Shown here piece after piece: positions 18,773-27,033 of a DNA stretch of 64,000 nucleotides. The stretch comes from Caldilineaceae bacterium (GTDB lineage Bacteria; Chloroflexota; Anaerolineae; Caldilineales; Caldilineaceae). The translations under genes and the position numbers were made by a program. Below the pieces are notes generated by a model that was not told the origin of the DNA, searched no databases, and worked only from the letters and a program-made list of their open reading frames with translations. Position 1 is the stretch's first letter. The number at the start of each line of letters is the position of its first letter. The stretch spans positions 1 through 64,000 of the forward strand of contig JAPKMW010000037.1 of the NCBI GenBank assembly GCA_026645575.1, read 5' to 3'.

Positions 18773-20190
18773 TGCGCGATCTGCTCCTGTAAAAAGGTGC
18801 GGGTCAGGTTATGGATTGTGTAGCGCGGCTCATACAGATCACGTTGACAGTTCACCAGATTAAGCCGCACAAGGTGATCTAGCGCAGTCCGTATGGTTTG
18901 CTCCGCCAAATCAGTGACTTGCCCCAAATGCGCTAGGGTTGCACTCCCTTCCACGACCAATGGCATTGCCAACCAGGTCAGGCGCGCCGGCTCATCCAGG
19001 CGGTCCCACGCCCAGCGGTAGAGATACGTGTAAAGCTGTTCGACCTTCGTTCCCCGCGCCTGCTTCAGATCCGCCAAGATCGCACTGAGGGCATGAACAT
19101 AGGCTTGCCCGACGACTAACCGCAGCGCCAATGGATTACCGCCGACCGTGGCATAGATTGCCCGCAACGCTTCATCCGGCGCGGCGGCCAGATGGGGTAA
19201 ATTGCTGATTCTCGCCTCCTGGCGCACCAATGTCAACGCATCCTCTTCTGAGAGCGCCGGCACGGTGTAGTGATAGACCCCACTCCCGCCGCCAAAGTGT
19301 AAACGGGAAGTAAGTAAAAATTTGGTCGGGTTCAGCAATGATTGCAAGAGCGGCAACAAACTCTCCACATCAAGCAGGGTCTCCAGATTGTCAATCACGA
19401 TAAGATGGGGCTGTTGCTTGAGGCGATGGTGCAACATCTGGTATTTCTGCTCATGGGGTAGGATCGGCGGCGCAGAGTCCCCCAGCAGTTGCTGCCAGAG
19501 CGCATCAATCAAGGCTGTGCTGTGTAATGCCGCTTCAGGTTCAGCAATGATCGCGCCGGCCAGATCATAGCGCGCCTGCCGCGCTGTCACCCAGCCAATA
19601 TCCACAAAGGGGGCCGGTTGAGCAATGATCCGGCGGACCAAAGCGTTGGCTAACGCCGTCTTCCCCATGCCGCCCATGCCTTCCAGGGCGATCAACCAGG
19701 GCGGACCAGCTTGCTTTAGCAGCGGCAGCAACGTGGCGATTGTTGTATCAACACCGACCAGATCCGTATAGGTCGGCGCATCAAGCCGTTGTTCCAGGGT
19801 TAGTTGCCTGCTCTGTCGGAGAGCAACTTCTTGATTGTAGAGCAATTCAGCCAGGCGTTGAATGGCGCCACGCTGGAGGAGATAGAAGCTGCTTTCGGCG
19901 GCGCCAATATGGTTGGCGACATCAAAAGCGGTGCGATTTTCGGCAAAGCGCAAGCGCAGAAGCAAGGCATGACGCTCATTTTCCACTGCCAGGAGCGCCA
20001 ATCCTCCTTCTAACAGGTGCGTCAGCGCTTGGGCAGCATTGCCTTGGTGATGTTGCAGCGCGCCTTGAAACAGCCTCAGGCGCGCCCAAAAGGGAGCTGG
20101 TTCGCGCTTTTCTGACCACTGTTTTAGGGCGCTTTGTAAATTTTCCCGTAATTGCTCAAGGGAAAGATCAACGCTTTGGCTTGTCATCAT
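18763..20190 (-). CDS. STAND (NB-ARC-like) NTPase with N-terminal HTH-like segment
   Basis: 475 residues. Residues 1-140 hold a helical region with a helix-turn-helix-like segment (FDVANHIGAAESSFYLLQRG). The NTPase follows: P-loop LEGMGGMGKTALANAL, Walker B LIVIDNLETLLD and sensor FLLTSRLHFG. A winged-helix end (APLVVEG-like strand, YTIHNLTRTFLQ) closes the switch module. STAND proteins bind a signal through repeats and assemble on ATP binding. Here the repeats are on the overlapping downstream gene. It is divergent from the TPR-protease gene at 20495. ATG at 20190 is followed by a second ATG at 20187. Confidence 0.8.
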   Translation of the reverse strand: MMTSQSVDLSLEQLRENLQSALKQWSEKREPAPFWARLRLFQGALQHHQGNAAQALTHLLEGGLALLAVENERHALLLRLRFAENRTAFDVANHIGAAESSFYLLQRGAIQRLAELLYNQEVALRQSRQLTLEQRLDAPTYTDLVGVDTTIATLLPLLKQAGPPWLIALEGMGGMGKTALANALVRRIIAQPAPFVDIGWVTARQARYDLAGAIIAEPEAALHSTALIDALWQQLLGDSAPPILPHEQKYQMLHHRLKQQPHLIVIDNLETLLDVESLLPLLQSLLNPTKFLLTSRLHFGGGSGVYHYTVPALSEEDALTLVRQEARISNLPHLAAAPDEALRAIYATVGGNPLALRLVVGQAYVHALSAILADLKQARGTKVEQLYTYLYRWAWDRLDEPARLTWLAMPLVVEGSATLAHLGQVTDLAEQTIRTALDHLVRLNLVNCQRDLYEPRYTIHNLTRTFLQEQIAQWS

Positions 20191-20285
20191 TGCTCACAAT
20201 TTTATCATAACTTTGTCACGAATAACCTTACTTTTCATAGTAAAGTTACGCTATCGTTAACTGTTCAGGCAAAACACCATTGCCG

Positions 20286-20325
20286 GCCCTGAAAATAACC
20301 GCGAAGACGCAAAGAACGCAGAGAA
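20286..20325 (+). repeat. CGCAAAG-type dispersed repeat
   Basis: The motif AACCGCGAAGACGCAAAGAA and the following bases read as 7-8-base units related to the palindrome at 9797-9866. Translated, it gives KTQRTQR, a well-known spurious peptide pattern from this kind of repeat. The rest of 20191-20494 shows no gene. Confidence 0.5.
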
Positions 20326-20494
20326 ATACAGGGGAACTCTTTACGCCTAGCGATTGCTTTCGTCGGCTGTGGCGCCCCAGCGGGCATGAGTCTCTTGCTG
20401 GAACCGGAACAGCTAGTGCGGCCGATGCACCAAAAACCAGTCCTTTTGCATTAGATTCCTACAGCAATCAAAGTATACCAAAGCGAGGAAACCT

Positions 20495-23400
20495 ATGTCC
20501 ACTACACCATTGACCCATCACTTCGTACATTGGCTGCGCAAGCTGCACAGCAGCCACGGGCAGCGGCGCCTGCTCATTGGTCTGCTGCTTTGTTTGTTCC
20601 TTTTACAAAACACCCCCTTCCCTGTCCTGGCCCAAAGCGGCAGAACTACGCCACTGAGCGCCGCCCTCAAACGGACAGCGCAAAGCGCCGCTGAGTATGT
20701 TGAAGAGGGCGAAGCGTTGTTGGATGCCGACGACTATGCCGGCGCCATTGCCGCATTTACACAGGCGTTGGCGCTGGATGACACCCTGGTGCGCGCCTAT
20801 GTGGGCCGCGGGCAAAGCAATTGGTTACAGGATGAATATGAACAGGCGCTGGTCGATTTGAATCAGGCCATTGCATTGACCACAGAAGATGCCGACGCAT
20901 ACGCGATCCGTGGCGCCGTCTACACGAGTCTGGGTGAATATGACGCAGCACTGCAAGATTTTGACCAGTCGCTCACCCTGGCGCCGGATGACAACTGGAC
21001 GCTGGCGTATCGGGGCTATACCTATTACCTCGCTGACCAATATGAGGCGGCGCTGGCGGATCTGGATGGAGCGCTAAAGCGCAACCCCAACTATACCTGG
21101 GCCATCGTTGTGCGGGGCAACACCTATCGCATGTTGGATGAGTATACAAAAGCACGATTGGATCTCACACGCGCCATCAGTTTGGATCCGACCTATGATT
21201 GGGCCTATGCCAGCCGTGGCAGTGTCTATCGGCTGCTGGAAGAGTATGAGAAAGCGCTGGCCGATTTGAACCAGGCGCTGACCCTCGATCCAGACTATCA
21301 GTGGGCGCTGCAGGAGCGGGGCGCGACCTATCAAGCTTTGGGCGACACCGCAAAAGCGTTGGCCGATTTCGATGCCGTGCTTGCCGCCGACGCCACCAAT
21401 GACTGGACGTTGGCGCAACGGGGCATCCTCTATTTTAATCAGGAGCAATACGACGCAGCACTGGCCGATTTTGACAGTGTGCTGGCGATCAATCCCGACC
21501 ACGATTGGGTATTGGCTCACCGCGCCCAAACTTACCAGGCACAAAATGAGTATGAGGCGGCGCTGGCCGACTTTACCGCCGCAATTACCCTTGACCCCGA
21601 CTATGGGTGGTACTATGCCCTGCGCGCCGACCTTTTGCGCATCATGGAACGCTACGAAGACGCACTGGCGGATGCCAACCAGGCGATAGAACTCACGCCG
21701 GACGATGAATTTGCCTGGGGCGTGCGCGGCTACATCTATCGGATGCTGGAACGCTACGAGGACGCGGTGACGGACTTTACGCAAGCCATCACCATCGACC
21801 CCAAGTACACCTGGGCTTACACCATGCGCGGTGAACTCTACCAATTGCTGGGGCGCGATGACGAGGCGCTGGCCGATTTTGAAGAGGCGAACCGCTTAAA
21901 TGGCGTTGATAACGCCACCAGCGCCACGCCAGAGCCAACGCCGGCAGCCGCCCTCAGCGCAACCGTTGCAACCGCAACAACTGTCACCACCGATCCCGCC
22001 GGGGCAGTGCAAAGTCTGGCCGACGCCCAACAGACGGTCGTGCAGATTGAAGCGGTCGGCAGCTTTACCAGCCCCACCGAAGAAGGGCCAACGATCCAGG
22101 CGGGGCGGGGCACCGGCTTCATTATCGATCCCAGCGGCATTGCCGTGACCAACAACCATGTCGTCACCGGCGGTGCGCTCTTTAAGGTCTATGTCAATGG
22201 CGAGGCGGAAGCGCGCAATGCCCGTGTGCTTGGCGTTTCTGAGTGCGCCGATCTGGCGGTCATTGATATTGAAGGCGATGGCTTCCCCTACGTAAGCTGG
22301 TATGACGGCGACATTACCGTCGGGCTGGATGTCTACGCCGCCGGTTATCCGCTGGGCGACCCCGAATATACCTTGACGCGCGGCATCATTGCCAAAGCGC
22401 GGGCCAACGGTCAAACACCCTGGTCATCGCTGGATCAGGTCTTGCAACACGACGCCGACATCAATCCGGGCAATTCAGGTGGCCCGTTGCTCACGGCTCT
22501 GGGGCAAGTGGTGGGGGTGAACTATGCGGTCAATGCCCAGTTCCGCCAATTCTTTGCCATCGGGCGGGATGAAGCCCTGCCGATTATCGAGCAATTGCGC
22601 CAGGGGCAGGATGTTGATGCACTGGGCATCAATGGCGAAGCCATCAGCGATGGCGTCGATTTTCACGGCATCTGGGTCTACTCGGTGCAATCGGGCGCCC
22701 CAGCGGAGCAGGCGGGTGTACAGGGGGGCGACATTATTCTGTCGCTAGAAAATATCGGCATGGCCGGCGACGGCACGATGGGAGCCTACTGTGAAGTGGT
22801 GCGCAGTCACGGCGCCGACGATACGCTCAACATTGAAGTCTTTCGCCCGGCAACCAGTGAACTTTGCACGGGGCAGATTAATGGTCGCACTTTGGCCTGC
22901 ACAACCGGCGAAGGGCCGGTCCCCACGCCAACCGCAGAACCACACGCGCTCCAATTACAGAGCGTCCAACATGAGAGCGGGACTTTTTCGATCAACCTCC
23001 CCGATAGTTGGACCGAACGGGAAAGCGGTTCGGGGGACGGCTACTTGCAACTCAGCGCAAGCAGCGGGGGCGACCAAAGTGGCGCGATCATCACCTTCTT
23101 CCCCAATCGCCAAGGCGACACAGCCCGCCTTGGTGAGGCGTTGGATGAGATGCGCCAAGGCATTGAGGGCAGTGACGAAGCCGCCGTCACTGGTTGCGTC
23201 TATCGCCAGCGGGAGAGTTTTACAATCCCCCACTTTCAAGGCGCTTTTGACCAATGGGAGCAGTGTGGCACGAACCAGCATCGACTCTTTTCCCTGATTC
23301 TACTGCCGACTGACGCGCAACCGTTCTTCGCTTCCTTTATCATCTTCTGGCCGGCAACCTGGGATCTCGCCGGCTTGGATCAGATGCTTGCCAGTTTGGT

Positions 23401-23947
23401 GGTCGATCCTGGTGCAGCAGCAGCCACGCCACCACCGGCAGGGGCTACGGTTCTGGTGCAGAGCAAGATTCTCAATGTACGCAATGGGCCAGGCACCAAC
23501 TATGGCGCCATCGGCCAGTTGCAGGAAGGTGCGCAACTGACCGTCGTCGCCCAGGCGTATAATTGCACCTGGTTGCAAGTGCAACTGCCCGATAACAAGC
23601 AGGGCTGGGTGGCTGGTCAACCGCCCTATGCCACCTTGGCAGGCGATTGTGCGACCATCCCGCTGGGAACCATCCCGCCGGTGCCGACCGGTGGCGGGGG
23701 TGGGGGCGGCAATGGTTGCGTCCTCTTCCAAAACCATTTCAATGACGAAGCCACCGTGACCTTGACCAGCAAAGATGGGCGGTACAACCAAACCTTCAAA
23801 GTTGGCCGCAAAGCCAATTACCGGCACTGTGTCGCTCCTGGCGGTTACACCTACACCATCGATGTCCCGCCGCCGTGGGGGTCGATTAACGGTGAGTTGG
23901 AGATCCAGCGCGGGCGCACGATTACCTTTCCGATTTATGGCAATTGA
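20495..23947 (+). CDS. Secreted TPR - HtrA-like protease - PDZ - SH3 protein
   Basis: 1150 residues. An N-terminal hydrophobic signal or anchor spans about 28-46. Twelve consecutive 34-residue TPR units cover about 60-470. An S1C trypsin-like protease follows (about 512-710), with His555 in NNHVVTGG, Asp586 in CADLAVI and Ser661 in PGNSGGPL, so the triad is intact. A PDZ-like domain (about 720-800), an unassigned domain (about 825-970) and an SH3b domain (about 985-1045, ILNVRNGPGTNYG) come next, then a Gly-rich hinge and a C-terminal domain with two Cys. Likely role: envelope quality control or regulated proteolysis with TPR-recruited clients. AGGAAA precedes ATG by 6 bases. Confidence 0.88.
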   Translation: MSTTPLTHHFVHWLRKLHSSHGQRRLLIGLLLCLFLLQNTPFPVLAQSGRTTPLSAALKRTAQSAAEYVEEGEALLDADDYAGAIAAFTQALALDDTLVRAYVGRGQSNWLQDEYEQALVDLNQAIALTTEDADAYAIRGAVYTSLGEYDAALQDFDQSLTLAPDDNWTLAYRGYTYYLADQYEAALADLDGALKRNPNYTWAIVVRGNTYRMLDEYTKARLDLTRAISLDPTYDWAYASRGSVYRLLEEYEKALADLNQALTLDPDYQWALQERGATYQALGDTAKALADFDAVLAADATNDWTLAQRGILYFNQEQYDAALADFDSVLAINPDHDWVLAHRAQTYQAQNEYEAALADFTAAITLDPDYGWYYALRADLLRIMERYEDALADANQAIELTPDDEFAWGVRGYIYRMLERYEDAVTDFTQAITIDPKYTWAYTMRGELYQLLGRDDEALADFEEANRLNGVDNATSATPEPTPAAALSATVATATTVTTDPAGAVQSLADAQQTVVQIEAVGSFTSPTEEGPTIQAGRGTGFIIDPSGIAVTNNHVVTGGALFKVYVNGEAEARNARVLGVSECADLAVIDIEGDGFPYVSWYDGDITVGLDVYAAGYPLGDPEYTLTRGIIAKARANGQTPWSSLDQVLQHDADINPGNSGGPLLTALGQVVGVNYAVNAQFRQFFAIGRDEALPIIEQLRQGQDVDALGINGEAISDGVDFHGIWVYSVQSGAPAEQAGVQGGDIILSLENIGMAGDGTMGAYCEVVRSHGADDTLNIEVFRPATSELCTGQINGRTLACTTGEGPVPTPTAEPHALQLQSVQHESGTFSINLPDSWTERESGSGDGYLQLSASSGGDQSGAIITFFPNRQGDTARLGEALDEMRQGIEGSDEAAVTGCVYRQRESFTIPHFQGAFDQWEQCGTNQHRLFSLILLPTDAQPFFASFIIFWPATWDLAGLDQMLASLVVDPGAAAATPPPAGATVLVQSKILNVRNGPGTNYGAIGQLQEGAQLTVVAQAYNCTWLQVQLPDNKQGWVAGQPPYATLAGDCATIPLGTIPPVPTGGGGGGGNGCVLFQNHFNDEATVTLTSKDGRYNQTFKVGRKANYRHCVAPGGYTYTIDVPPPWGSINGELEIQRGRTITFPIYGN

Positions 23948-23962
23948 TTGTTAGATATGCTT

Positions 23963-23995
23963 GCACCCTCCGCAAAAGCAGTTTGAGGAGGGTGC
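23963..23995 (+). terminator. Stem-loop after the TPR-protease gene
   Basis: GCACCCTCC at 23963-23971 pairs with GGAGGGTGC at 23987-23995. It lies 16 bases after the stop and just before the next gene's AGGAGA site. Without a T-run it may be a weak terminator or an mRNA-processing hairpin inside an operon. Confidence 0.4.
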
Positions 23996-24012
23996 TCGTA
24001 TAGGAGAAGAAT

Positions 24013-24705
24013 ATGCAACTGCTAGTCATTTCCGACTGGCCCAACGGGAAAAGTGAACAGTACACCGCGTCGCCAGCAGACACATTTACGAGGATAGAGA
24101 GCGGCTTCTATGAAGTGGACGGCGAACACTACATTGAAGCCGATTCACTGTCGGCCCTGGCCCAAGTCTATAGATGGTTGGCTGTCCCACCGCCGCAGTG
24201 GTTTGAAGTTACGCCTTCCACAACCGTGCTAGCGCGGCTGCGTCACTACCAACCAAGTTGGCGCTGTTACCGTGAGGGAATGGTTGAACATAGCGATACG
24301 GCGTACCTCTGTCTCAACCCCATCCCCCAGCCCCACAAATTTGGCCTGACCGCCCCTCTTGATCCACAAGCGCTACTGGTCGAGGCTGCCACCTTGTTGT
24401 ACACCGCGCATCATACCTATGTGACACTCCATCATAGCCACGAGGAAGCGTGGAAAACCGTCCAACGGGTGCGGTTGAGCTACCAAACCGAGCTTACCTT
24501 TAGGCAACGGCTGGCGGAACACGAAGCAGCAGCGCAGCGGCGTACAAGCTGGCTGGCCGAACACAAGGCAGCAGAAGAGCGGCGCACCTGTTGGCTGGCC
24601 GTGGCCCAGGGCCACCAACAGGTGCGCCGGTTCAAAATCATCACCGTTCTCTTCTTCCTCTTACTCTTGCTCAATTGGCTGCTTTGTCACTACGCGTCAG
24701 CATAA
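24013..24705 (+). CDS. Tail-anchored membrane protein of unknown function
   Basis: 230 residues with no family recognised. The first 150 residues look globular and Trp/His-rich. About 160-205 is a charged helix with two imperfect tandem copies of RRTSWLAEHKAAEE/RRTCWLAVAQGH. A single hydrophobic segment near 208-225 ends the protein, implying a C-tail anchor with the body in the cytosol. AGGAGAAG lies 6 bases before ATG. It lies between the TPR-protease gene and the first substrate-binding/vWA gene on the same strand, so it may belong to that unit. Confidence 0.65.
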   Translation: MQLLVISDWPNGKSEQYTASPADTFTRIESGFYEVDGEHYIEADSLSALAQVYRWLAVPPPQWFEVTPSTTVLARLRHYQPSWRCYREGMVEHSDTAYLCLNPIPQPHKFGLTAPLDPQALLVEAATLLYTAHHTYVTLHHSHEEAWKTVQRVRLSYQTELTFRQRLAEHEAAAQRRTSWLAEHKAAEERRTCWLAVAQGHQQVRRFKIITVLFFLLLLLNWLLCHYASA

Positions 24706-24744
24706 TAACCGGCTTTTATCATGGTTCATGCGGCAAGGCGCTTT

Positions 24745-24771
24745 ATGCTGATGAAAATTTTCTACGCTTGA
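24745..24771 (+). promoter_or_regulatory. Possible 8-codon leader ORF before the first SBP-vWA gene
   Basis: ATG CTG ATG AAA ATT TTC TAC GCT TGA reads as a short leader whose TGA overlaps the run leading into AAGGAG, the ribosome site of the 24785 gene. A 13-base direct repeat (CGCTTTATGCTGA at 24739 and 24779) shows that the leader start and the gene start share sequence. It may be duplication debris rather than a regulator. Confidence 0.25.
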
Positions 24772-24784
24772 AAGGAGACGCTTT

Positions 24785-26521
24785 ATGCTGACACGCACAC
24801 GCACTCTGTTTGCCATCATCCTGCTCATCGCTGTTGCCATTGTTTTCCTGAGCCGCCTTACCGACGCCGCTCCGCCCGTGACCGAGGTCGCCGTCCCCCC
24901 ACTGCCAACCACTACCGGCGAGCAGGTGCTGATCACAATCGCTTCGTCGAACACCAAGCAGCCGTGGATGGAAGCGGCGGTCAACCAATTCAATCAGACG
25001 AAGCAGCAGACAACCAGTGGCCTGGAAATCGTGGCGCATGTCCAGCCGGTTCTCTCAGGCAGTTCGCAAAAGGCGATTTTGGCGGAAACGTTGCAACCGG
25101 TGGTCTGGAGTCCCGGTTCGGCCTCATGGGTCGATCAGATTAATGACGAATGGATGCGACGCAGCGACAAAGCGATCACTGACGCTTGCACGCCCACCAT
25201 CTATACCCCCTTTGGCATTGCCATCTGGCGCCCCATGGCCGAAGCGCTGGGGTGGCCGGATCAACCGATCGGTTGGCAGACGCTGGTAGAGTTGGCGGCT
25301 GATCCCAAAGGGTGGGGCCGCTATGGTCATCCAGAGTGGGGTAAATTTCTCTTTGGCCATTCGCACCCAGCCTATGCGAACTCTGGGTTGTTGGCGATGG
25401 CCTCGTTTGTCTATGGCATTACGGGGAAGACGACAACATTGACCGCCAGTGATGTCTACAGTGCGCCGGTGGAAAGCGCCCTGCGCACCTTGGAGCAGAA
25501 CACCGCCCGCTATGGCCGCAGCGCTCCTGATTTGCTCAAGGCGATGGCGCAACAGGGGCCAAATTATCTCCACGCCGTCACCGGCTATGAAGCCGAGGTG
25601 ATTCGCTTCAACCTGGAACAGGCCGACCAATTGCGCTTTCCGTTGGCTTTCGTCTTTCCCAGTAGCGGCGTCTTTTGGGGCGATCATCCCTACTGTGTCC
25701 TCAGCGGCGCGCCGTGGGTGACAGCGGAACAGCAGGAAGCGGCCACGATTTTTCTTGACTACCTGGTGGCGGCGCCACAACAAGCGCTCGCCGCGCAGCA
25801 CTATCTACGGCCGCTCAATGGTCAGCTTCCCGCTGATAGCAAGCTGACGCTGGCGAACGGCACTGATCCGGCAGTCAACCCGCAAGATGTCACCTTGTTG
25901 CCCGACCCCGACGCCACCTTAGGTGCAGCCATTACCGATCTCTTCCTGAAAACCAAGCGCAAAGCCACGGTGCTGCTGGTTCTCGATACATCCAGTAGCA
26001 TGGAAGGGGAGCGGATTCGTGTGGCGACGCAGGCGACAGCCGCCTTTTTAACCCGGTTAGACCCGCAGGACCGCCTAGGCGTGCTGACCTTTAGCAACAG
26101 CGTCACTGTATTGGCGGCGCCGTCGTTGGTGAAACAAAACCGTGAAACGTTAGCGCCGCGCATTGCCAATCTTTACGCCGATGGATCGACGGTTCTTTTT
26201 GATGCTGTTTGTGCGGCAACGCAACAGATGAAAGCGCTGCAAGCCCACGATCAGGCCACCGGCGACAACCGGCTCTATGCGATTGTGCTGCTCTCCGATG
26301 GCGCTGACACCGCCAGTAGCGCCAGTGAAACGCAGATGTTTACCACCTGTCTCCCCGACCATGCCGAAGCCGAGGGGGTGAAAGTCTTTCCGATTGCCTT
26401 TGGCGGAGAGGCCAACGTGAGCGTTCTCCAACGCATTGCCCAGAACAGCGGCGGTCGTCTTTTCACCGCCGAGCCGGCGGCATTGGATGATGTATACATT
26501 TCCATCTCCGCCGAGCAATAA
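24785..26521 (+). CDS. Substrate-binding/vWA fusion protein 1
   Basis: 578 residues. An N-terminal membrane segment or uncleaved signal (about 6-24) is followed by a type-II periplasmic binding domain (about 45-365), with a conserved GWQTLVELAADPKGWGRYG segment and FWGDHPYC. A vWA domain (about 393-575) carries a full MIDAS: Asp401-x-Ser-x-Ser in LDTSSSMEG, Thr in DGSTVLFDA and Asp in LLSDGADT. The expected topology places both domains outside. Such proteins bind a ligand and a metal-dependent protein partner. No permease gene is near. GAAAGGAG lies 7 bases before ATG. It is paralogous to 27034 and 32197. Confidence 0.85.
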   Translation: MLTRTRTLFAIILLIAVAIVFLSRLTDAAPPVTEVAVPPLPTTTGEQVLITIASSNTKQPWMEAAVNQFNQTKQQTTSGLEIVAHVQPVLSGSSQKAILAETLQPVVWSPGSASWVDQINDEWMRRSDKAITDACTPTIYTPFGIAIWRPMAEALGWPDQPIGWQTLVELAADPKGWGRYGHPEWGKFLFGHSHPAYANSGLLAMASFVYGITGKTTTLTASDVYSAPVESALRTLEQNTARYGRSAPDLLKAMAQQGPNYLHAVTGYEAEVIRFNLEQADQLRFPLAFVFPSSGVFWGDHPYCVLSGAPWVTAEQQEAATIFLDYLVAAPQQALAAQHYLRPLNGQLPADSKLTLANGTDPAVNPQDVTLLPDPDATLGAAITDLFLKTKRKATVLLVLDTSSSMEGERIRVATQATAAFLTRLDPQDRLGVLTFSNSVTVLAAPSLVKQNRETLAPRIANLYADGSTVLFDAVCAATQQMKALQAHDQATGDNRLYAIVLLSDGADTASSASETQMFTTCLPDHAEAEGVKVFPIAFGGEANVSVLQRIAQNSGGRLFTAEPAALDDVYISISAEQ

Positions 26522-26677
26522 ACAGAGCAGTCAACCAGCACTATCTGCAAAATAACCGCAGAATGTCAGATCTTTATCAGGAAAGGGGCAATTGACCACG
26601 CGATAATGGCGGCAAGCCGTTGGTTTCGTGTGCTGCGTAGCTGTATGAAGATTATTACTTGATTTCGGTAACGGTAC

Positions 26678-26744
26678 GGGCATGAGGTTGGCGGGCGGAT
26701 CTATTGGTTGTACCAGAGAGAATCTTCCCGCCAACCTCGTGCCC
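26678..26744. repeat. 18-bp inverted repeat (GTGCCCC type)
   Basis: The arms at 26678-26695 and 26727-26744 pair with one mismatch (GGGCATGAGGTTGGCGGG against its complement). It lies in the 280-base gap after SBP-vWA gene 1 and could terminate it, without a T-run. Confidence 0.6.
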
Positions 26745-26801
26745 CTACGACTACCGGTTTATTTGCTTAACCTTCATTAAGCTACGGCAGAGGAGGCAAC
26801 G

Positions 26802-26948
26802 ATGAACGCCAACTACACCTATCCTGAAACGCCGGATGCCGTCGATGGCTGTTTGCGCAAAGTTGTGTGGGCGATTGTCAGCATCGGATTGTTGTTCGTC
26901 TTTCTGGTTGGATTTGTTGTTGGCGTCCTGATTGGTGTTATGATGTGA
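26802..26948 (+). CDS. Small single-pass membrane protein, 48 residues
   Basis: The N-terminal 20 residues are polar (NANYTYPETPDAVDG), followed by one hydrophobic helix of about 27 residues containing the Gly pattern GFVVGVLIG. AGGAGG lies 5-6 bases upstream of the ATG, the best ribosome site in this region, which supports real translation. It lies 85 bases before SBP-vWA gene 2 on the same strand. No homolog is recognised. Gly-x3-Gly spacing would suit helix packing with a partner membrane segment. Confidence 0.65.
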   Translation: MNANYTYPETPDAVDGCLRKVVWAIVSIGLLFVFLVGFVVGVLIGVMM

Positions 26949-27033
26949 GGGCCTTACAACATTCTTGCCGTCGCCGGTCAATTTTCAGCGCAGTGCCGTT
27001 CGCTGTGCGTCAATATCATAGGTAGGGGTTCAG

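Noticed and set aside
20280..20513. Small frame containing KTQRTQR
   Set aside because: This peptide arises from a common non-coding CGCAAAG-type repeat and is a known spurious translation pattern.
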